Shown: positions 1 to 7,875 of the stretch, piece by piece
Layout of the letters: each line of letters opens with the position of its first letter
Position numbering within the stretch: the stretch's first letter is position 1
DNA from: a virus
Length of the DNA stretch: 23,427 nt
Virus record (IMG/VR): IMGVR_UViG_3300009610_000640
Location: 1 to 23,427 of that record
Direction: 5' to 3' (one strand)
Notes under the pieces: generated by a model
Database searches by the model: none
Told to the model about the DNA's origin: nothing
The model's input: the letters and a program-made list of their open reading frames with translations, nothing else
Program-made: the position numbers and the translations under genes

Positions 1-1776
1 ACGCGGGAAGTCGAGAAGGCGAACCAGGCCTTTGGCGGCCTGAGCGAGGAGGGGATCAAACAGGTCATCGCGCGATCGAGTGAGTACCTGGCGGCCGGCC
101 TCAAGCTCACGCCGGCGATCCAGAACGTCCGGTACGCGCATCTCGACTTGTTGGCCGCGCTGATCCCGGTCACGAATAACACGAAGTTTCTGCTCGACCA
201 CACGCAGAGCGCCCTGCCCGCCTTCCGGGCCTATGGCGACGAGGTCAGCGGCCTCAGCGCGAAATATCAGCACTTCAACAACATCCTCGGCGATGCCCCG
301 AACGGCATGGCGCGGATCTTCGCCCTCCTCAACAAGACGGGCACCGGGCCGCTCCCCGCGATCGGCAACCAGTTGGAGGAGTCGCTCACCGCCGGGGCGA
401 TGCGCTTCGTGCAGGGGTTCCCGCAACTGCTCGAGGCGGCGGGCGCCGGGCGCGGGGTCGGCCAGCAACTCGGGGCGCTGGTCGGCGAGTCGATCGGCGC
501 GGCGATGCAACTGGCCATCAAGGACGCGCTCAAGGAGACGAGCAAACTCAACCAGGCCGGCGCGGCGATGGCGGTCCCGATCGTCACGCAGATGTTCACC
601 GAGGTGTTCCGCAATATTGTCCAGGCGCAGGGCGCCGCGGAGCGGTTTCAAGAGTCCCTGCGCGAGATGACGGCCGACCTGCACACGCAGCTCGTCGGCC
701 CCAACAGCCCGTATGAGGACTTCGAGGACCTCGAGGCGGCCGCGAACGACCTCGGCCTGACGTTCCAGGATGTCTGGAACCCGGATGGCGTCAACACCTT
801 CGGCCACCACTTGCAGGAGCGCATCGACGAGTTCAAGGAACTCGAGCGTGCCGCGGAGGCGTGGAAGAAGAAAGTCACGGGCGCCATCGATGAACTCGGC
901 GACGCGTTGCACGACTTTGGCGGCACGGTGCCCAAGTCGCTGCGGCCGATGATCGAGACGCTGCTCGAGTCCAAGGATCTCACCGGCGACATGCGCGAGG
1001 CGCTCGAAGGGCTGGCGGGCGATCCCACCTGGCAGACGGTCGCCGCGCGCGCCGAGGCGCTCGGGATCAAGTTGGCCGACTTGGGGCCGAAGTTCCAATC
1101 CGCGCGCCTCCATGACATCGCATTCGGCTTCCTGCACGACCTCCAGCTCTTCGAGGACTGGGGCGTCGACATGGACGGCGCCCTGCGCGGGATGGCGGAC
1201 GAGCTCTCCACCCTCTACCAGGAGGCGAAGAAGGGCGAGATCACGCTGCCGGCGTCGCTGCGGCCGTACATGCAAAAGCTCATCGATCTCGGGCTCCTCG
1301 TCGACGACACGGGCAAGAAGGTCGACAGCCTGGACGACATCAAATTCGAGGACATGGAGGACACCGCGCTCGGCCAGATCAAGACGATTCTGGAGGAGAT
1401 CGCGCAACTCCTGCGCGACGGGCTCCCGCGCGCGGCGGAAACCGGCGCGGAAGAGGTCGCGCGAGCCTTCAGTCGCAATCCGATCGTGATTCCGATTGTG
1501 TGGGGCTCGCCGGGCGCGCCGCCGAGCCAAGCCGTGCCGCGCGTGCCGGCGCCAACGGCGCCGACGATTCCCGGGCCGGTCGTCCCGCGGATCGGCGATC
1601 GCGGGGGGGCGCAGGGCGAGTACGTCGACTACGGCGCGACGTCGCCGGACCTCGCAGGCGACGGCGCCAGCGCGACGCCGATCAATATCACGGTGGTCTC
1701 GACGCTCGACGGGCGCGAAGTGGCGCGCAACCAGGTGCGGCACATCCCGCGCGCGTTGCAGCTCGCGGGGCTCTGA
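1..1776 (+). CDS. Tail tape measure protein, C-terminal part (5' partial)
   Basis: The reading frame is open from base 1, so the gene begins before the window; 591 residues are visible. Tape measure proteins set tail length and lie inside the tail tube. The call rests on length (large even when truncated), the Ala/Leu/Glu-rich helical composition, the position just upstream of hub and tail-tip genes, and the C-terminal end with a STLDGREVARNQVRHIPR segment, which resembles the conserved end of many siphovirus tape measures. A Pro-rich stretch (about residues 505-535) precedes this end. No transmembrane segment or peptidase motif is obvious in the visible part. The stop at 1774-1776 lies 4 bases before the next gene, indicating one late operon. 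The main alternative is another large helical tail protein; the N-terminal part and size are unknown. Confidence 0.75.
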   Translation, partial: TREVEKANQAFGGLSEEGIKQVIARSSEYLAAGLKLTPAIQNVRYAHLDLLAALIPVTNNTKFLLDHTQSALPAFRAYGDEVSGLSAKYQHFNNILGDAPNGMARIFALLNKTGTGPLPAIGNQLEESLTAGAMRFVQGFPQLLEAAGAGRGVGQQLGALVGESIGAAMQLAIKDALKETSKLNQAGAAMAVPIVTQMFTEVFRNIVQAQGAAERFQESLREMTADLHTQLVGPNSPYEDFEDLEAAANDLGLTFQDVWNPDGVNTFGHHLQERIDEFKELERAAEAWKKKVTGAIDELGDALHDFGGTVPKSLRPMIETLLESKDLTGDMREALEGLAGDPTWQTVAARAEALGIKLADLGPKFQSARLHDIAFGFLHDLQLFEDWGVDMDGALRGMADELSTLYQEAKKGEITLPASLRPYMQKLIDLGLLVDDTGKKVDSLDDIKFEDMEDTALGQIKTILEEIAQLLRDGLPRAAETGAEEVARAFSRNPIVIPIVWGSPGAPPSQAVPRVPAPTAPTIPGPVVPRIGDRGGAQGEYVDYGATSPDLAGDGASATPINITVVSTLDGREVARNQVRHIPRALQLAGL

Positions 1777-1780
1777 CGCG

Positions 1781-4700
1781 ATGGCGATCACGTTTGTCGC
1801 CAGCACGACGGCCACGCCCGGTGCCAATGGCGGGACGACGGCGGCGATCAATACGACCGGCGCGACGCTCCTTGTGATCGGCGTCTCCGCCTATGTCGGC
1901 GCCGGGGGCACGGTCACCGTCAGCGATTCCAAGGGCAACACCTATACCGGCACGCCCGCGGTCGTCGCCGCCGGGCAATTTGCCCATCGCTTCTTTTACG
2001 CGCTCGCGCCCGTGGTCGGCACGGGCCACACCTTCACCGCGACCGGCACGGGGATTTACCCAGCGATCCTCGTCCACGCCTTCGCCGGCGTGGCCGCGTA
2101 TCAGTTTGCGACCGGCGCGACAGGCGCCAGTGTGTCGAGTCTCGCGACGGGTGCGCTGACGCCCGTCAGCGATGGCGCGCTCCTGCTGACCGGCGACTGC
2201 GGGCAAGCCACCGTCACCGACACGATCTCGTCGCCCGCGGGCTTCACGCTCACCTCGGTCCCGCAAGTTGGCGGGACTAATTGCCAGGGCGGGCTCGCCT
2301 ATGCGGTGCAGGCGACCGCGGCGGCCGTCAATCCCACTTGGGGTTTTAGTCCCGCGCAGTCACAAGCCGCCGTCACGCTGGCCGTCTTTCTCGCGACGAC
2401 GCCGACCTACGCCTTCGGGCGCGTCCAAGCCACGCCGAAAGTGACGACCGTGGGCGATCTGACGTCTGTGGCGGTGACGTTTGGGACGGCGCCCACCGTC
2501 GGCCACGGCGTCGTGATGGCGGTCATCAGTCACAGCAGTACCGCAGTGACCGCGGTGACCGACACCGCCGGCAACACGTACGTCCTCGCCAAAAGCCAGT
2601 CGGAAACCAACCTGCCCGATACGGTCGACCTGTATGTCTGCGCGGCGATTACCGCCACCGCCACGCCGTTCACGGTGACGGCGACGGGCGTGTCCACGCG
2701 GCGGATCGCCGTCGCCATCGAAGCCACTCTCCCGCTCGTCGTCGATCAAACCGCGGGCACGAACGGCGTGGGGAACACGGGGGGCGTGGGGCCGACGGCC
2801 GCGGTCGCCGGCCCGGATAGTTTCGTGGTCGCCGTCGTGGGCCAAGCGTCGGCGATCGTCGTGGTGGCGGGCGCGTTCCCCGCGTGGACGCAAGAGGCCG
2901 AAGAAGTCGCCGCGTCCGTGCGCGGGGAAGTGGACAGTCGCTCCGTGCCGGGGAGCGCGGGATCGGGCCAGAGTGCCGCCTGGACGTTTGACGGAGCGAC
3001 CTTCTGGGTCGGGGCCATCGTCGCGTTCAAAGCGGGGACGCCCGCGCTGGTGACCGTGCCCGACGTCGTCGGGCTGACCGCGGCGGCGGCGGACACCACG
3101 CTTGTCGGGGCCGGGTTCGTGACCGGGACGGTGACGACGGCGCCGTCCTCCACGGTCGCGGCTGGCCTGGTGATCGCGCAGAGCCCGGCCGCGGGCGCCA
3201 GTGCGGCGCTCGGATCGGCCGTCGATCTGGTCCTCTCCAGCGGCGTGGGCCGCTGGACGCTCGTCATCGCGGGCGTCGACAAGACGCCGATTGTCGACAG
3301 TCTCTCCATTACCTGGGCGCTCAACGAGCGCACCCGCGCGACGGCGGTGCTGAGTGACACGATCCCCGATCGGTACGCCGAGATTACGAGCACGACGAAA
3401 GACGGGGGCGCGCTCCTGTTCGGCGGGTTGATCCTGTCGCGCGCGTTTGCCGGGCGCAATCAATACGATCCCGACTTTCAAATGACGCTCGATTGCGGCG
3501 ACTGGTTCGCCGCCACCGATTGGGTCCACGCGACGCTCGCGTACGCCGCCGACGTGCCGCTCGAAGCGGTGCTCGTCGATCTCGTCGACGGGTATCTCGC
3601 GCAGTACGGGATCACGCTCGACGCCGCGCAAGCGACTGGCCCGACGCTCGCCCCGTTCTCGTGGGTGAGTAAGCGGGTGTCGGATGCGATTCGCGAACTC
3701 ACCGATCGCACCGGGTATGTGGCGACGATGTCGCCGACGAAAGTGTTACGGATGATCTTCCCGGGCACGCTCGCGGCGCCGTTCGCGATCACCGAAGATG
3801 CCACGCACGTGCAAGAGTTGTCGTGGCGCGACCACGATCAAGCGGGCGGCGGCGCCGTCAATACGGTGCGCGTGATTGCCGGCCCCACGGGCGCCCACGA
3901 TCGCGGGTACGAGCGGCACTACGGCGATGGCGTCACACGGGTCTGGGAACTCGACGCGCTCTTTATCACCGAGATCGGCGCGCTCCATGTGTTCAGTGAG
4001 GGGGCCGGCGGCTATCCGCTCGCGACCTACGGCGTCGACTTCTGGCCCGACGGGCAAGATTATCCGTGGTCGCAGGATCCCGTGACGAACACGATCCGGC
4101 AACGCGCCGATCAACCCGTGCTCGCCGCCGACGACTACTGGTGGCTCGACGGCTATATCGCGTCCTACCCGATGACGATCACGGCGACGTGTCCCGAGAT
4201 GAGCGCCTCGCCCGCGCCGCCGGTGATCGAGCACGTCGAGATCCGCACGGATGTCATGTCGCGGCCCGTCGCGCAAGAGATCGCCGACGCGCTGATCGCG
4301 CAGCTCGGCGGGTGCGCCTCGAGCGGGGGGCCGCCCGAAGTGATCACGTTCCGGACGGACGAAGACGGCGTCGAAGTCGGCCAGGCGATCACCGTCGATC
4401 TCCCGACGACGCGCTCGATCGCGGGCGAGTTCGTCGTCACGAGCGTGGCGCTGTCGATCGTGCTCGACCCCGACGCCGACACCGAACCGTATTGGCTCTA
4501 CACGGTGGAGGCGCAGGACAGCGACCTCTATCAGGGCTCGTACTTGACGGGCTGGCGCAAGCTCACCGGCACGGGCGGCGATGCGGCGGCGGGGTCGGGC
4601 GGCGGCGTCGCGTCGGGCGGCCTGGGCGCCGTGATGCAGTCGCCCGCGTACCTGGGCGGATCCCGCGGCGTGTCGGTGTCGGCGAGCCCGGCCGCCTGGC

Positions 4701-4981
4701 TCCCCGTCGTCAACTACGTGCCCTTCATTGCGCCCGCGTCGTTTCTCGCCCGCGTCCGCGTGGAACTCTTCGCGCTCAATCCGGGCGTCACCGCCCAGGC
4801 CCGGCTCTACAACGTCACGGCCGCGGCGGCGGTCGCCAGTTCGTCGGTGGTGACGTCCTTGACCGCCGTGGCGGTGTCGTTCGGCGCCGACGTGGAGATC
4901 GGCAAGGCGTACCGGCTCGAAGTGATTGCGGGCACCGCCGCCGAGGGCGTGTTCGCGATCGGCACGATTGAGGCCGCATGA
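1781..4981 (+). CDS. Large tail hub/tail-associated protein with PASTA domain
   Basis: 1066 residues from the ATG at 1781; the open frame extends further upstream but overlaps the tape measure gene out of frame, so this start is preferred. Visible layout: two successive Thr/Ala/Gly/Val-rich beta domains (about 1-205 and 207-422), each with a GNTY motif, suggesting an internal duplication; a PASTA-like domain (about 424-490, starting VPDVVGLTAAAADTTLVGAG and ending in a QSPAAGA loop); a hub-like region (about 491-925, starting RWTLVIAGVDKTPIVDSLS) resembling siphovirus baseplate hub/Tal proteins; a Gly-rich linker; and a C-terminal beta domain (about 945-1066). It probably caps the tail tube and contacts the cell. 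PASTA domains are known from peptidoglycan-sensing kinases and penicillin-binding proteins, so wall binding is an inference. It overlaps the next gene by 4 bases (ATGA). Confidence 0.7.
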   Translation: MAITFVASTTATPGANGGTTAAINTTGATLLVIGVSAYVGAGGTVTVSDSKGNTYTGTPAVVAAGQFAHRFFYALAPVVGTGHTFTATGTGIYPAILVHAFAGVAAYQFATGATGASVSSLATGALTPVSDGALLLTGDCGQATVTDTISSPAGFTLTSVPQVGGTNCQGGLAYAVQATAAAVNPTWGFSPAQSQAAVTLAVFLATTPTYAFGRVQATPKVTTVGDLTSVAVTFGTAPTVGHGVVMAVISHSSTAVTAVTDTAGNTYVLAKSQSETNLPDTVDLYVCAAITATATPFTVTATGVSTRRIAVAIEATLPLVVDQTAGTNGVGNTGGVGPTAAVAGPDSFVVAVVGQASAIVVVAGAFPAWTQEAEEVAASVRGEVDSRSVPGSAGSGQSAAWTFDGATFWVGAIVAFKAGTPALVTVPDVVGLTAAAADTTLVGAGFVTGTVTTAPSSTVAAGLVIAQSPAAGASAALGSAVDLVLSSGVGRWTLVIAGVDKTPIVDSLSITWALNERTRATAVLSDTIPDRYAEITSTTKDGGALLFGGLILSRAFAGRNQYDPDFQMTLDCGDWFAATDWVHATLAYAADVPLEAVLVDLVDGYLAQYGITLDAAQATGPTLAPFSWVSKRVSDAIRELTDRTGYVATMSPTKVLRMIFPGTLAAPFAITEDATHVQELSWRDHDQAGGGAVNTVRVIAGPTGAHDRGYERHYGDGVTRVWELDALFITEIGALHVFSEGAGGYPLATYGVDFWPDGQDYPWSQDPVTNTIRQRADQPVLAADDYWWLDGYIASYPMTITATCPEMSASPAPPVIEHVEIRTDVMSRPVAQEIADALIAQLGGCASSGGPPEVITFRTDEDGVEVGQAITVDLPTTRSIAGEFVVTSVALSIVLDPDADTEPYWLYTVEAQDSDLYQGSYLTGWRKLTGTGGDAAAGSGGGVASGGLGAVMQSPAYLGGSRGVSVSASPAAWLPVVNYVPFIAPASFLARVRVELFALNPGVTAQARLYNVTAAAAVASSSVVTSLTAVAVSFGADVEIGKAYRLEVIAGTAAEGVFAIGTIEAA

Positions 4982-5511
4982 AAACCACCGACATCCATTG
5001 CGACACGATCCGCGTGAGCGGCGCCCTGTACGAGCGGGCGCGCGACGTGCCGATGGGGATCTGGCAGCCGTACGCGATCGCGTGGACGGGCACCACGACG
5101 CACCCGGCGATCGGCAACGGCACGATCGCCGCCGACTATGCGCTCGTCGGGATGACGTGCCATGTCCGCATCGCGCTCACGTGGGGCTCGACGACGACGC
5201 CGGGCGCGGGCACGTACCGGCTCACGCTCCCGCACCGCTCCTCGGCGCACAAGACGGCGGTGCCCGCGTACTTGAACGTGCAAGATCGCTTCTACACGGG
5301 CGGCGCCCTGCTCGTCGCCGTGCCCGGGGAGTTGTTGCACGTCGTGATCGCGACGCCGAGCGGCGCCCGCGGGGTGCTCTGGGCGCCCGGCGAGCCGAAC
5401 GCGATGGTGGCGGGGGATCAACTCATTATCGCGGGGGTGTTCGAGGTCAACGTGATCCCGCCCGTCGTGCGCGCGCCGGGCGATCCCGAGCCCGACGCCG
5501 AGGGCCAGTGA
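4978..5511 (+). CDS. Tail tip / minor tail beta-sandwich protein
   Basis: 177 residues; the ATG at 4978 overlaps the previous stop (ATGA), so translation is coupled. The core about residues 28-85, with WQPYAIAWTGTT, a GNGT turn, a YALVGMTCHVRIALTWGSTT segment and a GTYRLTLP strand, resembles a beta-sandwich module that recurs at the ends of phage minor tail and fibre proteins of GC-rich hosts. The residues after about 165 are Pro/Asp/Glu-rich and look disordered. No enzyme motif is seen. Position after the hub-like gene and before a lipoprotein suggests a structural role at the tail tip, possibly in adsorption. The family assignment comes from pattern recognition only. Confidence 0.6.
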   Translation: MKTTDIHCDTIRVSGALYERARDVPMGIWQPYAIAWTGTTTHPAIGNGTIAADYALVGMTCHVRIALTWGSTTTPGAGTYRLTLPHRSSAHKTAVPAYLNVQDRFYTGGALLVAVPGELLHVVIATPSGARGVLWAPGEPNAMVAGDQLIIAGVFEVNVIPPVVRAPGDPEPDAEGQ

Positions 5512-5729
5512 AGCGGCGGGTCCTCGCCCTGGTGCTGCTCTTGGGGAGCGGCTGCGCCTCCCATGCGTTGTGGCTGCGCGGGAGTCCGCCGGTGTTGGAA
5601 GACTATGCGGCGGTCCATGTGCGGATCTATCGCCTGGGGCTGGACTGTCGGCTCGAAGTCATCACGAAGACGGACACCGTGGTCACGTTGCCCACCCGGT
5701 GTCTGACGGTGCCGCACGTCGCGCGGTAG
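5508..5729 (+). CDS. Small predicted lipoprotein
   Basis: 73 residues from the GTG at 5508, which overlaps the previous stop as GTGA. The N-terminus has two Lys/Arg, a hydrophobic run (VLALVLLLGSG) and Cys16, a lipoprotein signal. The lipobox is imperfect (G at -3 rather than L/V/I). The mature part is about 58 residues with two further cysteines (near 48 and 67) that could form a disulfide in the periplasm. It is the last gene of the tail module before the att region. A Rz1-like spanin lipoprotein or a superinfection-exclusion lipoprotein are possible, but neither is demonstrated: there is no adjacent Rz-like gene and the mature part is not Pro-rich. Confidence 0.55.
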   Translation: MKRRVLALVLLLGSGCASHALWLRGSPPVLEDYAAVHVRIYRLGLDCRLEVITKTDTVVTLPTRCLTVPHVAR

Positions 5730-5802
5730 GGAAAAGTGCAGGGAAACCGGCGTAATTCGTAAATCCCAGAGGGGCTTCGATCCCCGCCCCCGGCACTTTT
5801 CC
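5730..5802. repeat. 10-bp perfect inverted repeat enclosing the att core
   Basis: GGAAAAGTGC at 5730-5739 is exactly complementary to GCACTTTTCC at 5793-5802, with 53 bases between. Inside lie GGGA (5741-5744)/TCCC (5764-5767) and GGGG (5771-5774)/CCCC (5782-5785), so the 73 bases could fold into a three-armed, tRNA-like shape. It lacks a recognisable D-arm and anticodon arm, so it is not called as a tRNA. The right arm coincides with the end of the tRNA-like att core. 5730-6067 as a whole contains no gene; it holds this repeat, the core, the arm-type repeats and a -10 element. Confidence 0.6.
5776..5796 (+). other. attP: Candidate attP core: 3' end of a tRNA gene
   Basis: Read as tRNA positions 54-73 these bases fit exactly: T-loop TTCGATC (5776-5782), 3' T-stem CCCGC (5783-5787), 3' acceptor strand CCCCGGC (5788-5794), discriminator A (5795), then CTTTT. 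The 5' T-stem strand that should precede it (GCGGG) is absent: GGGGC is found instead, so identity stops at the T-loop as expected for a phage att core copied from a host tRNA. The implied host tRNA has a GCCGGGG 5' acceptor strand (a tRNA-Leu would fit). P4-type integrases commonly recombine at tRNA 3' ends and lie next to att, as here. Confidence 0.6.
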
Positions 5803-5910
5803 ATGCAATCCGTGACTCGTCCGTAACCGTCCGCTAGGCCACGCCACCATCCAGTGCGCCGACGATTCAGGCCGAATTCCTAACAAAATCGGCGCCTGCA
5901 GGGAATCCTG

Positions 5911-5916
5911 TATAAT
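5911..5916 (+). promoter_or_regulatory. Candidate -10 element of the int promoter
   Basis: TATAAT at 5911-5916 matches the sigma-70 -10 consensus exactly, in an otherwise GC-rich region about 150 bases before int. No good -35 is seen at 16-18 bases upstream. One of the candidate arm repeats (5897-5906) lies in the spacer, so bound integrase or Xis could block it. Activity is inferred only. Confidence 0.35.
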
Positions 5917-6067
5917 CCGTAACGTGCCGCTGGCGTCCGTAATACACCGTGACAAGCCGGGCTATCCGGTAGGGAAAAAACCGCCTTTCCCTGCACCAGA
6001 CGCCCTCCAGCGGAAAAGTCCCTGCATGGTGACCGAAAGTCCCTGCAGCTCATAGGAGCACCCAAGC

Positions 6068-7288
6068 ATGTTGACCGATGTCCTCATCACGAAAACGAAA
6101 CCCGAACCCACCCGCGAAGTCCGTCTCAATGACCACCAGGGCTTGCACCTGGTGGTGCTGCCCAATGGCCGCCGCTACTGGCGGTGGGACTACACCTTCC
6201 AGGGCCGCCGCAAGCAGCTCTCGTTTGGCAAGTACCCGATCGTCACATTGAAGGCCGCCCGCGAGCGGCAGCGCACCGCACAACTCCTCCTCACGGACGG
6301 CACCGACCCGAGCGAGGCCCGGCGCGAGGAGAAGGTCGCGAACGTCACCACGATGTTTACCACCCTCGCCACCGAGTACCTCGAGAAGGCCGCGCGCACG
6401 CTCGACCCGAAAACGATCAGCAAGAAGACCACACTCATCGAGCGGTATCTCTACCCGACGCTGGGCACCAAGCCGATTGCCAAGATCCTCCCGGCCGATG
6501 TCTTCGCGGTACTGGCGCCGATCGATCGGCTCGGGCGCCACGAGACGGCGCACCGAGTCCGCCAGCTCGCGAGCGAGGTGTTCCGGTTCGCGACTGCCAG
6601 CGGCCGCTGCCTGATGGACCCGGCCGCGCACCTGGTCGGCGCGCTCACGCCGGTCACGACTCGACACCATCCCGCGCTCATCGCGCCGAAGGATGTCGGG
6701 CAACTCCTCACCGCAATGGACCACGCCGACGGCTCGCCGTTTGTGTGCGGCGCGCTGCGCCTCGCGCCGCTGGTGTTCGTGCGGCCGGGTGAACTCCGGA
6801 ACGCCATCTGGAAGGAGTTCGACCTGGATGGGGCGATGTGGCGGATCCCTTCGGCACGCATGAAGGTCGACACGCATCTCGATCACCTGGTGCCGCTCTC
6901 GAAGCAGGCCGTCGCGATTCTGCGGGATCTCAAAGCGCTGGCCGGGAGTAACCCGGTGGTGTTCCCGGGCATGAAGCATCCGAGTCGGCCGATCTCCGAT
7001 GCGACGCTGCCGACGGTGCTCCGCCGCCTCGGCTACAGCCGCGAGCAGCAGAGCTTCCACGGCTTCCGCACCATTGCGGCCACGCATCTGCGCGAGATCG
7101 GCTTCGACAACGACCTCGTCGAACTGCAACTGGCGCACAAGATCAGCAACCCCGTGCGCGCGGCCTATGACCGGGCCGCCCGGGTCCCTGAGCGCGTGGC
7201 CATGATGCAAGCCTACGCAGATCATCTAGACCGGCTGAAGGGCGGGAACGTGGTCGACTTCACGCCGCGGCGGGCGAGCGCCGGCTAG
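6068..7288 (+). CDS. int: Tyrosine site-specific integrase, P4 type
   Basis: 406 residues. The ATG at 6068 has an AGGAG site at 6054-6058, 9 bases upstream. The N-terminus (about 1-90) is the arm-DNA-binding domain typical of P4-type integrases (DUF4102-like, with GLHLVVLPNGRRYWRW and LSFGKYPIVTLKAARE). A core-binding helical domain covers about 95-195. The catalytic domain shows R239 (RPGEL), K266, H331 and R334 (HGFRTIAATHL), H357 (LQLAHK) and nucleophile Y367 (RAAYDRA), so the full active-site set is present and the enzyme is predicted active. It catalyses integration and excision between attP and a host attB. Its length is usual for the family. It follows the att region directly; the AlpA-like protein at 9648 is a plausible excision partner. 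Confidence 0.95.
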   Translation: MLTDVLITKTKPEPTREVRLNDHQGLHLVVLPNGRRYWRWDYTFQGRRKQLSFGKYPIVTLKAARERQRTAQLLLTDGTDPSEARREEKVANVTTMFTTLATEYLEKAARTLDPKTISKKTTLIERYLYPTLGTKPIAKILPADVFAVLAPIDRLGRHETAHRVRQLASEVFRFATASGRCLMDPAAHLVGALTPVTTRHHPALIAPKDVGQLLTAMDHADGSPFVCGALRLAPLVFVRPGELRNAIWKEFDLDGAMWRIPSARMKVDTHLDHLVPLSKQAVAILRDLKALAGSNPVVFPGMKHPSRPISDATLPTVLRRLGYSREQQSFHGFRTIAATHLREIGFDNDLVELQLAHKISNPVRAAYDRAARVPERVAMMQAYADHLDRLKGGNVVDFTPRRASAG

Positions 7289-7297
7289 GAGTAGACG

Positions 7298-7313
7298 TTT
7301 GGCTCCCGCCAAA
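7298..7313 (+). terminator. Short hairpin after int, weak terminator candidate
   Basis: TTTGGC (7298-7303) and GCCAAA (7308-7313) are perfectly complementary around a TCCC loop, 9 bases after the int stop. Only TTT follows, so this is at best a weak intrinsic terminator. Confidence 0.25.
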
Positions 7314-7328
7314 TTTCCGCCGGGCTCG

Positions 7329-7347
7329 TGTGACGTGGCACGTCACA
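7329..7347. promoter_or_regulatory. 8-bp perfect palindrome, candidate operator
   Basis: TGTGACGT (7329-7336) and ACGTCACA (7340-7347) are perfectly complementary around GGC. No T-run follows, so a protein-binding site is more likely than a terminator. It lies 50 bases upstream of the exported-protein gene and may control it; the binding regulator is unknown. TGTGA/TCACA half sites recall CRP/FNR-family sites, but the 9-base spacing between them (ACGTGGCACG region) differs from the CRP consensus. Confidence 0.4.
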
Positions 7348-7396
7348 TTCTGAGGCGGTCCTTGTTGGTCTAGTTGTTGCTCGTTCTGGAGGCGTG

Positions 7397-7858
7397 ATGA
7401 CGCGTGTATTGGTAATTAGTGTGGCACTACTGGTGATGACAACGGCCGGTCTGGCGGCCGAGAAACAGGTGGCGGTCTACCTCGTCCCGCCCACGGCCCC
7501 AGGGGAATTTCAGGACCCGGCCCTCTTGCAACGGATCGCCGCGACGCGTGATCTGCGCGAGCGGATCAAGTGGGCGTGGCGCAAGGACATCGTCCTGGTG
7601 GACCGCCGCGAGGACGCCGTGGTGGTCGTCGAAGTGATCGACCGCGGCGCGCACGTGGCCGAGAAGGTCGTCATGGTCCAGGTGACGGTCGGCGAGTACA
7701 CCACGGCGATCCAAGGGCGCAGTGAGACGAGCCACATCGCGACGGGCGACCTCCTGCTGGCCGCCGCCACCGAGTCCACCTGGAAATACGCCGCGTGGGA
7801 TGCGGCGAAACAGTTGGGCGCGTTCATCCGCGCCAACCACCAGAAACTCAAGAAGTAG
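7397..7858 (+). CDS. Small exported protein of unknown function
   Basis: 153 residues from the ATG at 7397; GGAGG at 7388-7392 is 4 bases away. A GTG at 7394 is also in frame but too close to the ribosome site. Residues 1-21 form a signal peptide (hydrophobic VLVISVALLVMTTAGL, then A-A before EKQVAVYLV), so export is predicted. No cysteine suited to lipidation and no known enzyme motif is visible; the mature part alternates beta-like Val-rich segments (DAVVVVEVIDRG, EKVVMVQVTVGEYTT) and ends with a Lys-rich helix. It has its own upstream palindrome and lies between int and the lysogeny block, outside the tail and early operons. That fits an independently expressed cargo (moron) gene. No family was recognised. 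Confidence 0.65.
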   Translation: MTRVLVISVALLVMTTAGLAAEKQVAVYLVPPTAPGEFQDPALLQRIAATRDLRERIKWAWRKDIVLVDRREDAVVVVEVIDRGAHVAEKVVMVQVTVGEYTTAIQGRSETSHIATGDLLLAAATESTWKYAAWDAAKQLGAFIRANHQKLKK

Positions 7859-7875
7859 GCCCGGACCAGGACGCG

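Larger units (their letters stand above)
5737..6047. repeat. Five TCCCTGCA-type repeats, candidate integrase arm sites
   Basis: Five copies of a 9-11 base element lie around the candidate core and before int. Two are inverted: TGCAGGGAAA at 5737-5746 and TGCAGGGAAT at 5897-5906. Three are direct: TTTCCCTGCA at 5986-5995, AAGTCCCTGCA at 6016-6026 and again at 6037-6047. The first lies left of the core and the others right of it, the layout expected for arm-type sites of a tyrosine integrase with an N-terminal arm-binding domain. The last two sit just upstream of the int ribosome site, so the integrase could repress its own gene. A second repeat, TCCGTAA, occurs at 5820-5826, 5916-5922 and 5936-5942 and might be an Xis site. 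Confidence 0.55.

Noticed and set aside
2360-3631. A 423-residue minus-strand open frame inside the tail hub gene
   Set aside because: Low-complexity Arg/Gly/Asp/His-rich sequence mirrored from the sense gene, without domain pattern or ribosome site.
1781-5511. A diversity-generating retroelement in the tail genes
   Set aside because: No reverse transcriptase gene and no template/variable repeat pair seen in the window; the tail proteins lack an obvious C-type lectin variable end.
5730-5803. A complete tRNA or tRNA-like gene of 73-74 bases
   Set aside because: The ends pair and the T-loop half fits, but the T-loop half pairs out of register with the sequence to its left and no D-arm or anticodon arm is present; an att core explains it better.
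6050-7225. A 391-residue minus-strand open frame antisense to int
   Set aside because: It lies wholly opposite the integrase, whose active-site residues are intact; composition is Arg/His/Asp-rich, as typical for antisense frames of GC-rich genes.
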